A program made the position numbers and the translations under genes. DNA of 64,000 bases from Eucommia ulmoides (taxonomy: Eukaryota > Streptophyta > Magnoliopsida > Garryales > Eucommiaceae). Below the pieces are notes generated by a model. It did not search any database. It was not told where the DNA came from and worked only from the letters and a program-made list of their open reading frames with translations. Where the stretch lies: the NCBI GenBank assembly GCA_016647705.1, contig CM028335.1, positions 25,569,712 through 25,633,711 of the forward strand, given 5' to 3'. Shown in pieces: positions 24,358 to 36,012 of the stretch (the first letter of the stretch is position 1; the number at the start of each line of letters is the position of its first letter).

Positions 24358-24977
24358 CAAACCCTAGTCTCACTAGGAAAACCAAACCCAAACCCTACCA
24401 GGGTTACCCTAGTCTCCTCCTACATATATTCTATGTATATCTCTGTAATTATACTTTTTCCATATATTAATATAATCGCTCCACGTTCTTCAATATTTCG
24501 TTTCTCAATTATTCTAATATTAAGGATAAAAATTGCAATATAATATTTATTTTTTAAAATTTACTCTTATGTGTAAATTATATGACTAATTCCGATGATA
24601 AAATTATCAAATTCGATTAATTTAACAAAATTGATCCAAAAAGTATCAAAAGGCAACTCTTAAGAATCAAACCCTGGTCTCACTAGGAAAACCAAACCCG
24701 AACCCTACCAGGGTTACTCTAGTCTCCTCCTACATATACTCTCTGTATATCTCTGTAATTGTACTTTTCCATATATTAATATAATCGCTCCATGTTCTCT
24801 CAATATTTCATTTATCAATTATTGTAATATTAAGGATAAAAATTGTAATATAATATTTATTTTTTAAAATTTACTCTTATGTGTAAATTATATAACTAAT
24901 TCCGACGATAAAATTATCAAATTCAATTAATTTAACAAAATTGATCCAAAAAGTATTAGAAGGCAACTCTTAAGAAT
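24358..24977. repeat. 310-bp tandem duplication spanning the copia 3' LTR and flank
   Basis: Bases 24358-24667 and 24668-24977 are two head-to-tail copies with exactly 310 bp offset. Each contains the last about 160 bp of the copia LTR, the TTAAG target-site copy and about 145 bp of flanking DNA. The word TCAAA stands at both breakpoints and at the outer end. The copies differ at roughly 18 positions plus two single-base indels by eye, so the event is old. It happened after the copia element had inserted. Confidence 0.93.
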
Positions 24978-26034
24978 CAAAACATTCAAAAACAAAGTGA
25001 CAGTGTCCAAACTTAAAAGAATACAAAATAAATTTAACAGTTTTATGTTATTCTTTCTCCTACCATTATAATTAAGAATCCTAATACGAACTACATGAAT
25101 GAAGATTGAACATTTGGAAGAAATGGTCGTGTGTGGTTTAGTTTTTGAAAATTTTGTTCAAAACCATTTGAAATCAATTTTTAAAAAATATAAGAAGTTG
25201 TTTGAATTATTTTTGAAAAAAAGAATATTTTATTAATATTTGTTAAGAAAATTTAAAAATAAAAATAATGGGATTGATTGAAATATAATATTGAAAAAAC
25301 AAAAAGATATTATAATAATTATAATATTTATTTGGTGAATATGTAGTAGAAAAAATTATCTAACATAAAATTAAAATATAATATGTGATTGAATAAGTAT
25401 TTGAAACTTGTTTTGTGAAAATATTCGAATTTTGTTGGTAAATTTGAAAACAGAGAAAACTAAAGCTACCTAAACACAAGGGGTAGTGGAAGAAGTTGTG
25501 AGAAGTCAAAAACAATTTTTTTGTTTTTGCTCCTTAAAAATAACGCAAACTTAACTCACTTTTATCAAATATTAGTAACCTTGGCAGACTTCATATGTAT
25601 GTGATTTCTAGAAATTAAATTCTACAAGTATTTGAAATATTCATCTGAATCTGAATGATCATTCTATTTTTACATTTAGTACATGAAATTAAATTTTATT
25701 TTCATTAAAAAAAAATTTAAATCTTACAAAATATAAGATTAATCAATCCTAAGATAAACTAGATATTAGTTAATTTTAATTACATGAAATTAAGTTTTAT
25801 TCCTTCATTGTCTAGAAAAAAAAGGTACTTGATAATAAAATTTAATTAAATTTTAGTAAATTACCATTTTACCTTTTAAAAAATTAATTAACTTACTCAT
25901 TTATCTCTTGAATTTTTAACATATATATCCCTTAATTTTATTTTATTTTAATTTTTACACGTCTCTCCCCCTCCTTTTACCCTACAGCATTTTCTCGGGT
26001 GAGAATTTGGAGTCAACGCCAGTTGTTGGTGCCG

Positions 26035-26067
<33 letters not shown>

Positions 26068-27150
26068 ACCCCCCAACCTTCCACATGTACCATCTCCCTC
26101 GATGCTTCAGCCTTAAAGTTGGTAGGTCTCGAAGCGTGATCTTCGTAGACTCTTTCGATAGCGTCGGAACAGGAACAAAATCATAAAGGGAGATCGATCC
26201 TCTGAGAAGTGACACAAATATATCACCCCTAACTGTATCCAAATAGAGGGTCTAAGACAAACAAGTATTCTTGAAATTTCTAAGAATGAGATAATTCTCT
26301 CAAAGATAACAAAGGTGGCTAAAAACTACAAGGAGTGGCTGGCCACATTAGCTTCCTCTCCTCATAAGATCTGTCTAGGGTTCAAAGCCTTGGATCTTTT
26401 CTTTTCCTATATTTTCACTTTGAACCCTGACTTCTTAAGTTCAGTATTACTAACCATTTCTTTTTCAAGAACTAACTTTAATTCTCTATTGTGTGTAACT
26501 CATTAGGTTCATACCAAAAGATAGATGATAAAAAGAATTATCTAATTATTTTATTAATGAATTAATGAATAAAAAATTGAACAATTTTAATTTTCCCCCT
26601 TTTAGAAGAAAATATTTCTCTCCTTAAGGTATTTTCTCCGATTGTGAGTCACGTCTACCTATATATCAAAATTTTGTCCAGTGAAGAAGAATTTAACCAA
26701 GAAAACCTCCACATGTATGATTAACGTATTATACAATCTTTCTATCTGTATACCCGAAATTACCAACAGAGTATGGTTAATAAAAAATCCTTGTCCAATC
26801 ATAGATATTTTGTGTGATAATATAATTCCATGTGACACCGATTGGAATCTCATTCCAACCATCACATTATTCTGGCAAGAGATCTGGGTGAATTATGCTA
26901 AATCAAATCACATGAGACACATCTATTTTACTAACATGGATAGATTCTATCTTGTATGCTCGTATATTCATATGTAAGTCCCACTATACCCAATGAATAT
27001 CTTTGAAGGCTCGTGGTTAGAGAACAACTCTTAGTATTATTAAAGTATAACAACTCATACACATAACATACAGCAACTCCAGTCAGAATATCACCAATAC
27101 AATTACACCTAAGAAATCCTATTTTGACATTAAGTAATGCTACCATGTAG
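24978..27150. other. AT-rich intergenic DNA with a (CT)n run
   Basis: Mostly AT-rich DNA without coding signal. A (CT)n microsatellite lies at 26036-26066 within a short GC-richer patch (25980-26240). No terminal repeat or RNA gene was seen. Confidence 0.5.
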
Positions 27151-27156
27151 AATATT

Positions 27157-28010
27157 ATATTTGTATTCTCACATAATTCTATTATATAGTATATCGGGAC
27201 ATTAATTGAGCATGTTCTGAATTAAGGTGGTAGAAGCTCCTGTGAGGAAAAAAATATTTTTTTATCTGGTGAGTGTGAAAAGATTAGATACATTGGGTCG
27301 GTGTCTAATTAAAATTAGTCGTTAACTTAGTAAAAAGATAGATATGATTGATTTTTAACCTGTAAAAGGATTAGGTTCTTCCTGAGCCTGGTAAAAGAGA
27401 AATTGTAAAGGTTTGATTCTGAGCCTATAAAAGGATTAGGTTCTTCCTAAGCTTGGTAAAAGAAAAATTGTAAAGGTTTGATTCTGAACCTGGTAAAAGA
27501 ATTAGGTTAGTCTGAAACCAATGAAAATTATTAGAAGAGTTTGGTTCCTACCTAGAAAAGGGATCAAGGTTAGTAGATTGCGAAATTGTTGTAGAAGCTC
27601 AGGAGATTGGACATAGGCAAGCTACTCTTATATACGTCTAGTCCCCCAAGCTCCACAGAGCTTTCACAATCTGATAATCACTGATTCCTTTCCCAGGTAG
27701 GAATGAAACCCTTACAATCTTTTTCAAAGGTTAAGAATTCACCTAATTCTTTTCACAAGCTCAGGAAGAACCCTATTTTTTTTACTAGTCTAAAGCCTAA
27801 CCTAATTCTATTACAAAAGGAATTAAGCCTAATTCTTTTCACAAGCTAAAGATCAAGCCTAAATATCTTGATTAGACATTGTCCCAAATATATCTAATCC
27901 ACTCACACTCACAATTGCAAAAAATAAAAGTTTCATCCTACAAGAGTTTCTACCTCCTCAATAGATATTATGCTCAATTAATGTCCCAAAACTATATGAT
28001 AGAACTATGT
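27157..28010. repeat. Long inverted repeat made of two copia-type LTR pieces
   Basis: The left arm (about 27157-27605) is the reverse complement, with many mismatches, of the right arm (about 27650-28010). Matching landmarks include GGACATTAATTGAGCAT (left) against ATGCTCAATTAATGTCC (right) at the outer ends, and CTACCTAGAAAAGGGATCA against TGATTCCTTTCCCAGGTAG near the centre. The left arm contains repeated AAAGGATTAGGTTCTTCCT units. The left arm resembles the plus-oriented LTR at 32650-33060 and the right arm resembles 54490-54787. It looks like two LTR ends lying tail to tail. Confidence 0.75.
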
Positions 28011-29262
28011 GAGAAAATAAGCATGACTTAACTAAATTCAAGCACACAAATAATATTTATCAGATTTCACAAATAAAAACCATTTTATAAGATTTTTAAG
28101 ATATTCTCAATTTGAAAACGATTTTTCACATAAAACATTACTAACTTACCTTAATTTAGAAATATAACTTAATTAAAGAACATATAATATTGAACAAGTA
28201 ATCAAAAACGTTCTCACTGAGATTTCTTTCGAAAATCGTAGGAAAGACCCAAACCCAAAAATAGCAAGAACGATAACTTCTTCAAATCAAACTTCGACTC
28301 TTGAAAGCACTCTCGGCAAAATAACTCTCTCCTTAGGATTGTAGTTTATTAAAACCTTTCCCTTTATTGTTATATATTGAAATTCATAGGTCTTATTATA
28401 TAGATTTCAAGCTATGCCTATAATGGCTATTTTTCAAAACATGAGAATGTAAATGATACTCTAAGACCCCATATATAATATACTTTTAAAATAAATATAT
28501 TTAATTTAAAAATACTCTTTGAAAAGCTAAATTTGGTCCCCAAACTTTTGTGATTCAAAATTCTTAAATATATAAAGTAGTTTTACCAATTCAACTCATA
28601 GAATCAATTAACATAAGGACCCATTAATAGAATCTTCAAAATATTTTATATACATTTGAAATATACTCAAATCCCTTTAAAATATGATTTTTCAATGCTC
28701 AAAACCATAGGATTTGGGTAGAAGATCTTGAAAATCGAAAAAGTCAAAGTTGACTGGATTTGATGCCGTCGGTCAACCGGACCTCTGTTGGTCTACCAGC
28801 CTTTTGCAACAGAACATTCTCATTTCATCTGCTAAAAGTATTTTCTCAATTTAACACTTTATGAAAAATATTGATTTAACACTTTATAAAAATCATTTAC
28901 AATCTTAAATTTATCACTTCTTAGCATGGTACACATAAGATTACTTAATTTTAAGTGTAGTATTTGATCGTAATCGGATTGTATTAGGAGCATAAAAGTA
29001 TTGAGTTGTTTTTACCTAAGAATACAAAAAAAAAAAAAAAATCAATGCTCCTAAAATTTCTTCAACGTCTTCGTTTACAGCCATCTTGAATCTTTTATAA
29101 AACATTGTCTTGTAAATCTTTAATGATCAATATCTTTTTCGATTCAATCTTTTTTTTTTCATTTGAAGAAATGGAACTCTAATTTGAAATCACTCAATAA
29201 AAATATTAGTTCCATAAAATATCAATATTCAATTAACCATCAAAATATCTAGGGTCAATAAT
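28011..29262 (-). repeat. Copia-type LTR fragment A (SIRE-like), minus orientation
   Basis: On the minus strand the segment begins ATTGACCCTAGATATTTTGA at about 29262 and runs left into the right arm of the inverted repeat. It shares with fragment B (30776-32093) the order of several landmarks: the GACCCTAG start, a GTCGACC-like patch (about 28770), an AGACCCCATATA patch (about 28463) and CTCGGCAAAATAACTCTC near 28312. The TGTTGACCCTAG start is typical of SIRE-like copia LTRs, but the lineage is inferred. It is old and strongly diverged. Confidence 0.55.
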
Positions 29263-29333
29263 TTCCCCATTTTTTATGATGATAATTAATTTTGATGTTT
29301 TCTCAATCTTAAGGTAATAATATATAGGGTCAA

Positions 29334-30770
29334 TGATAGGTGGAAATAACCTATCTACCTTTAGACCGAATTTGTTAGTTTTTGGGCTTATTAGTTATAT
29401 TTAATTTTGATTTAGTGTAAAACAGGTGAAGGAACAAAAAGAAGTGATAAACAAGCGAAAACGGTGGAGAAACGGTAAACAAAACGTGAAGAACAAGGTT
29501 TCGATTAATAAAGACCACCACTTAGGCGAAGATTCTACCACCTAGGCGGAGAAGAGGCAGGAAGTTGGGTTGTTGAACCACCGCCTAGGCGGAGATCCGT
29601 CAGAATGTTTGTGCAAGCAACCACCGCCTAAGCGAACATTCCTCCGCCTAGGCGAAAATCTGTCAAAACCTAAACCGACTTAACCACTGCCTAGGTGGTG
29701 ACACTCTGCGAGAAATATCTAATTTTAGATATTTTGAAGATATTTTCAAAACCTTTATTTTAACCCTTTTCTTCTCCATTTTTGTCTTAGGCCCTACTAT
29801 GTTTGGAGAGCTCCTTTCACCTTAGATAGGATTAGATAATTTAAAAAGTTGATTAGATTAGTTTTAGGAAGTGATTTTGGCCAATTCTTGAAAAGCTAAA
29901 AGAGAAAGTTCATCAATGGAGAAGAGGAAGCTCGGGATGATCATTCTTTTGCGAAAGTGGACTACTCCACTTTAAGATTTGGCTTTTCTTTTCTTGTTTC
30001 CATATTTGTATTTAATGTTTATTATTGATGATGATGATCTCCTCTTGATTTAATATTGTAATGGCTAAGATCATATTAGTTTAAATAGATATTAGTTAGG
30101 GTTAGATGTAATTCATGTAATTGTCTCTTTGGTTGAATATAAGTTATTCTAATGGTTTGTTATCCAATTCCAATTGTGTTTACCATTATTTCACATTTAT
30201 TATGATTATTATGATAAATCGAGAATACAGGGTTTGACACTCGGAAGAGGTAACCCCGGATTCGAACTAGGGATAAACACAATGCGACAATCCAATAATC
30301 CAATAACCCGAGAGAGAGTTGGATTGTGTGCAATCCATGAGATTGGGTCAAGACTCACATGGCTATCTGTTCAGAAACGCGTTCGAGGGGGACTTCGGCG
30401 TCAATGCGAAGTCATATATTCACTCACTTTTCACTTGGAAGAGGGAGCGAGTGAGTTATAGATACCGAGATTGTTGGAAGTGATAATAACCGTTATCGAT
30501 AACTAAACTAATCCAAATAGGTACTAAGTTAATGAAATCGATCCCTAGTTAATTAGTGTAATTAGAATTAATCCTTAGGAGTAGTTTTAATTAGTTTAAT
30601 TTAAATAATTAATTTAATCGTCAGGATAATATGAGAGTACGTAAATTGTGGTATTCAATTATTCACACTTCCCTGTGGGAACGATATCCGATCTTCAAAG
30701 ATCCACTATATTAAAACTTAGACCTCGTATACTTGCGAGAGTAAGTAGCGGCATATTTAACGCGCTACCA
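29334..30770 (+). mobile_element. Solo LTR of an Athila-like element
   Basis: It runs from TGATAGGTGGAAATAACC to CGCGCTACCA (1437 bp) with the duplication GTCAA at 29329-29333 and 30771-30775. It matches the nested solo LTR at 10219-11933, with one instead of two copies of the 197-bp unit. Six dyad motifs of CCGCCTAGGCGG type lie at 29515-29700. No internal sequence is present, so it is the product of recombination between the LTRs of one element. Its last 60 bp differ from the LTRs at 54788 and 60698, so it belongs to a sister subfamily. Confidence 0.9.
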
Positions 30771-30775
30771 GTCAA

Positions 30776-32093
30776 CATTCTCAGCGGAATAATATCTCTT
30801 GGAAAAGCTTAGAAATGATTGTTCTTGATGTAATTAACCTCAATCCCGTAGGTCTATATATATAGACTGATAACAAGCCCTCCAACGGCTACTTATCAAA
30901 AGATGTGTCTCTAAAAGGTACTCTTAGACCCCATATAATAATATCTTCCATTTCTAAGGTAATCCAATTAAAAATAACTTTCTAAATCTCTCAAATAAGT
31001 CAATGAAATATTTCTCAATTCATAATCATAAATATTGAAAGTATTAATCAACTTAAATTAAGAGAATCCTGAACTATGTGGAGCAAATCAATAAGGATAT
31101 CTAAATACATGTACCACATCTTCAGTAAATTCAATCCCTCAAATCTCTCCCTTGAAATCATAAAAAATGGATAGTTTTTTACCAAGAGATCAAGTCCCTC
31201 AGAATCATAAACGAAATAGTTAGTTGATTGATCACTAGTATTCGATTAATCGATCAGAATAGCATCAAAACCAAGCCAAATATCAATTGCCAATCGGTTG
31301 ACCGAAATACATCATTCGGATGACTAAATGGTGCAAAGCCAATCCCTACCAAAACTTCAACCCAATTGATTGACCAATTTCTTCCCAATTGGTTGACCAA
31401 TTACTTCAAAGCCTCTCCCTGCCAAAACCTTAAACCCATTTGGTTGACCGAACTTTGCAGGGATGTTCCAATTTGCTCCAAAAATGTCATTGATTCAAAC
31501 GGTTAACTGATTTCTTCTAATCGGCTGATCGATTGCTTTAGGGTGGTCATTTCCTTTACCAATTTTGCTCTAAAATACACTGTTTGATCAATTAACCGAT
31601 TACTTTTCTCCGTTGATTGATTTAACCATAAAATTCAACTTTTTATACTTTAAACCTTATTTTCAATTAGGTCAATTATAATTTTCAATTTCACATAAGG
31701 AACACATATCAAATATTTAATTAGGATCCTAAATTCTATCATTTCAAACACACAAAAGATAACTCACTTAATAGTGTCGTGTGTGATCTTAATTTGGGTT
31801 GCATTAAGAGTATAAAAATATAGAGTTGTTTTCACCTAATTTCTTCAAGATCTTCATTGCTCTTCATTTATTTAATGCATCCATCTTTGCACCCTTAATG
31901 TTTTCTTCATGATGTCATTAACATAATCAAATATATGGAACTCTTTTTCTGAAATACTCAACAAACACATTAATTTCATCAAAAATATCAACATTTAATT
32001 ATTTATCAAAACCTAGGGATCAACAACATTAATCCCATAAAACTTCAGCGTTCAATTGTCCATAAAAACATCTAGGGTCAACAATTAGCAAAC
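30776..32093 (-). repeat. Copia-type LTR fragment B (SIRE-like), minus orientation
   Basis: On the minus strand it starts TGTTGACCCTAGATG at 32093 and has a second GTTGATCCCTAGG start-like repeat about 55 bp further in. A patch at 31230-31630 is rich in TTGGTTGACC-type words. The left end at 30776 abuts the target duplication of the solo LTR. The counterpart of its left part is in fragment A near 28300, so either this copy is truncated or both derive from a rearranged element. Confidence 0.55.
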
Positions 32094-32105
32094 TACCTGT
32101 TGGGG

Positions 32106-33062
32106 CCCATATTTCAAAAAGTATATTTATTACATGCATTTTTCAAAGTTTGTTATCTAGAAATATCATATTCTTTGAAATGGAAGGGAAAAATTTTAGA
32201 GGCAAAACAATGTTTGAGAGTCTACATCAAAAGAATGTGAATTCTTTTGTCAGAAAATCTTGTTGAATGCACCTTGATCATCTTGTGAATTTCAAATCAT
32301 CTTTAAAGAACTCTTGGTAAGATTATTTCAATTCTGAATCTATTTGTGTGCTCAATTTTGTGCTTAATCGATATCAGAATACTTATCGTATTTTGAGTCG
32401 ATGATAAACAATCTATTCAGAATCTTATTGAAAAAATATTTTCGAAGAAATCTTTGAATCTCTTCGTTGAAAATATTTTTCTAAATACAAGAATGATTCG
32501 TGATATCTAATTTAGCTAATTCTATACTTATCTGATAAAAATCCAGATTAACATTCTCACATTTGTGAAAATACTTCTATCACCTAGATTGGGCTATCAA
32601 TTTGAGTTTATTTTTGTTATTGTTGATAAAAGATCGTGTGAGAGGAAACTAAATTATTTTTATATCGCTGAGATTGTAACTCAAACTTAAGTATAATTGG
32701 TTTGGGTGAGAGTGTAATTAGGTATAAAGAGAATTTACCTTATTGGGATTGTAAGAGTTTGATTATTACCTATAAAAAAGGATAAGAGTGGGTTTTGATT
32801 CTTATCTGTGAAAAGAATTAGTACGGTTTTAGTGGATTGAATTCCTTATAAGAGTTCAGAGGAGTAGACGTAGGCAAGAGTAACTTGCTGAACTACTATA
32901 AAATTTCTAACGTTAATATCTATATTTTTTACTCTTTGTGTGTGCATTAGATACAATGTCTCTACATTAAATGAGATAAAATCAACTAGGGCTAATTAAT
33001 TGATTTAAATTTTAAACTACTCAATTCACTAGCCTCTTGGGTAGATCTTTGGTCCAATACTT
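32106..33062 (+). repeat. Copia-type LTR, plus orientation
   Basis: It starts TGTTGGGGCCC and ends near GGTCCAATA, with CTCTTGGGTAGATC shortly before the end. The stretch GGAGTAGACGTAGGCAAGAG followed by GAACTACTATAAAA (about 32870-32905) is a familiar part of the R-U5 region of SIRE-like copia LTRs. No primer site or coding part follows, so it is a fragment or a solo LTR. Its start lies only 12 bp from the start of fragment B, which points the other way. Confidence 0.55.
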
Positions 33063-33086
33063 CCATTTTTTGTTTTTATTACATTT

Positions 33087-33499
33087 CTAGCGTATAACTC
33101 ATGCATGAAGTTAGGGTCTAAAAAAGATAATCTTAATTTAAAGAAAAAAATAACTTTAATATTTAGGCAATGAAATAACAAGATCGATTTTAATATTCAA
33201 TAGAGTATACAAAATATCTTAAATGAATCCATAACCTTTCATATTTTATTTTATGAATACGTAATAAGTTGTTTTACTACTGATTAAAAAGGAAATTAAT
33301 CACTTTGCATAAACTATTTTGTAATTTGTTGGAAAAAAAATAATAATTATACACCAAGTCATGCGAATAAGTTTTCAAAAAGTAAATATAATGCCGATAT
33401 GGTATTTTTCGAACAGAAATTAAAATAAAATTGTTGGTGATGCTGTTATGAAGTTTTCTATCTAATATTTTACCTTCTTCCTATCTTAAATGAATTTAC
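33087..33499 (-). mobile_element. Possible Helitron 3' end, extent unknown
   Basis: On the minus strand the sequence ends GAGTTATACGCTAG at 33087, identical over these bases to the Helitron end at 41949, and is preceded by a short palindrome TCATGCATGA in place of the usual hairpin. The base after CTAG is A rather than the usual T. No 5' end was found, and the right limit given here is only where the next repeat begins. Confidence 0.35.
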
Positions 33500-34153
33500 T
33501 GTTGGAAATAATGGTGAAAATACTAATTTTAATAAATATAATTGACTATGATTTTTATTAAAGATTTCTAATATGTCACAAATATATATACAATGAAATA
33601 ATACTCATAAAAAAAATAAAAATAAAAATCAACTCTTAATGAAATTTGTTGTTGAATGTAACTTATAGGAAATATTACAAAATATAAAATAATTCACAAC
33701 CCAATACATGCAACAGTAAATATTCTAGATTGTAAAATACATGAAAGTAGTAAATAAATAAAATTATACTTACAGTCCTTTACTGATGATAAATCCAAAA
33801 ATTTGTATTGATCGAGGCTATCGTTTAACGATATTTTCTTAGAACAAATTTCGCTTCCACTTAGGCGCTTACGATTACTCAAACGTTTACTTCCCAAAAT
33901 ACAACAATCACAATCCTCCAATACTAGCACGTGAAATCAAAGAATCTGGCAAACAAAACAAATGTTGAACTCTCTCTCAAGAATAAACTAACATAGACTT
34001 AAGTGAATGTGTAGTGCAAGATGCCTAAATGATAATGTAAACTTCTCTATTTATAGGGTAACAAATGAGTAACTCTAATACACCAAAAATCTCACTTTAA
34101 AGCCACTAAAGATTAATCACATGTAACTGCTTATTAAAATGAGTTACAAATAT
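33500..34153 (-). repeat. LTR-like repeat, copy 1
   Basis: It is a direct copy of 35272-36012, sharing the edge TGTTGGAAATAATGGTG. The minus strand has a TATA-like CTATAAATAG (34047-34056), a leader, an ATG at 33930 opening 78 codons (33694-33930) with no recognised family, and GTAAGT (33768-33773) that resembles a splice donor. The same features recur in copy 2. The edge TGTTGG...CA on the minus strand would fit an LTR, but no primer site, purine tract or pol was found next to it. Confidence 0.5.
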
Positions 34154-35271
34154 GAATTAATCACATGTAATTTGCCCAAGTTAATTAAAATTTTAGCAAT
34201 GGCAATTATCCAAATGCTCAATAATAAAATAAAATAAAACAAAATAAAATACTCTTTTTATTATTAATAATATATCACATAATGCATTAAAAATTTATTC
34301 TTCGAGATATTTCTCATATGTATAATACCCATTAAACCGAAAGATGCATCTCATCAACCTTATCAGAAAAGTTATCCACCTCTGCCACATTAGCCTGATA
34401 GATTGGCTTCTGAGGTTTACTTGTCACAATCCTTTTATGACATTCTTGAGCATGATTTTCAAACTTGGCTCAAATGCAATATCTATATTTATTTTTTTAT
34501 TTATTCAAATTTCTCTTTTGTCCAAGACTAGGGATTGAATCACATAAAATTCGTTTTCCGTTATTTTTCAACACTTCACTTTGTTGGCTTTGGATTCTTT
34601 CCAACCACACAGTGTTTATCCTTATTTTTATTTTATATTTATTTTGCACCAAAAAACACAACTCTATTTTGATGTTAAAAGTGTATAGTACATAAAAAAT
34701 GTATTATTTAGTCTTATCAAAATATATAACTTGCACAGAAAATTTCTGTATTTCCAAACTTTTACCGTAGTGACAATCTACGTAGAACATCCTCACATAG
34801 GATTTCAGCAAGATCCAATATTGTCATAGAAACAATATTTTTTCTTTCCTTATCATTTCTCAAAATTAGTTCAACTGAAACTTTTTCATTTCATCTCAAT
34901 CACTAACCATTGGTGTCCAAGTATGATTCACAATTATCATCTCAATCTAGAAATAAATCAAAGGACTTTAATATTTTGGGAATCATCAAAATATAATCAC
35001 GGAATAAAAATGTCGAACACATAAAATTATGTTCTTCAAGTTCATATATTTAACAAAGAATAATAATAATTTAACACATCACGTAAGCATAAATAGTTCA
35101 ATGTAAATGAATCACATAAGCATAAATTGTTCATAGTAAAATTTCAACAAGAAATATTTACCATGCATGCAATATATTAGCAAGACACATATATTAAGAA
35201 ATCTTTATCACCACATATAGCATCTTCATATGTATCAATTAGTAACAACACCACTAAATTTGCTTTAAAAT
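34154..35271. other. AT-rich DNA between the two LTR-like copies
   Basis: There is no readable element protein. It contains an A- and T-rich patch with AAAATAAAATAAAAC near 34225 and no convincing gene. If the two copies are LTRs of one element this would be its decayed interior, but nothing confirms that. Confidence 0.4.
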
Positions 35272-35349
35272 TGTTGGAAATAATGGTGAAAATACTAATT
35301 TTAATTAATATAATTGACTATTATTTTCATTAAAGATTTCTAGTATGTC

Positions 35350-35418
<69 letters not shown>

Positions 35419-36012
35419 ATAAAATAACACTCAAAAAAAAAAAAAAAAACCTCAACTCTTAGTGAAATTTGTTATTGAATGTAACTTACAGCAAATACTA
35501 CAGACTATAAAATAGTTCACAATCCAATACATGCAACAGTAAATATTCTAGATTGTAAAATACATGAAAGCAGTAAATAAATAAAGTTATACTTACAGTC
35601 CTTTATTGATGATAAATCTAGAAATCTGTATTAATCGAGACTATCGTTTAACGATATTTCCTTGAAACAAATTTTGTCTCCGCTTAGGTGCTTAAGGTTA
35701 CTCAAACGTTTACTTCATATGATACAACGATCACAATCATCTGATACTAGCACTTGCAATCAAAGGATCCAACATACAAAACAAGTGTTGAACTCTTTCT
35801 AAAAAATAAACTAACAAAAACTCAAGTGTATGTGTAGTGCAAGATGTCCTAACTTTTCATGCCTAAATGATAATACAAACTTCTCTATTTATATAGTAAC
35901 AAATAAACAGCTCCAACACTTCCAAAGTCTAACTTTAAAGCCACTAAGAATACTTTAAAGTTACTAAGGATTAATCACATGTAACTCCTTATTAAAATGA
36001 GTTACAAATAAG
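35272..36012 (-). repeat. LTR-like repeat, copy 2, with an expanded (AT)n run
   Basis: It matches copy 1 from TGTTGGAAATAATGGTG to GAGTTACAAATA. The minus-strand TATA-like box is at 35884-35895 and the GTAAGT word at 35591-35596. It differs by a pure (AT)n run at 35354-35412, where copy 1 has only about six AT units, and by a duplicated short segment near 35945. Confidence 0.5.
35354..35412. repeat. (AT)n microsatellite in LTR-like copy 2
   Basis: About 29 pure AT units; copy 1 of the same repeat has only about six at this place. Confidence 0.95.

Larger units (their letters stand above)
22202..24519 (+). mobile_element. Short Ty1/copia element, internally deleted fossil
   Basis: The LTRs are about 193-197 bp (22202-22394 and 24323-24519), starting TGTTAGT and ending in ATTCTAACA or its variant. 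The target duplication is TTAAG (22197-22201 and 24520-24524). A tRNA-iMet primer site follows the 5' LTR and a G-rich purine tract precedes the 3' LTR. Between them, only the last part of reverse transcriptase and RNase H of a copia polyprotein can be recognised, so gag, protease, integrase and most of RT are gone. The element is broken, with several breaks in what remains. Confidence 0.9.

Noticed and set aside
26030-26250. GC-richer patch with (CT)n and an 86-codon minus-strand frame considered as a gene start
   Set aside because: The frame is carried by the dinucleotide run and has no further support.
30174-30461. 95-codon frame within the solo LTR
   Set aside because: The frame is not kept in the related LTRs at 10219 and 54788.
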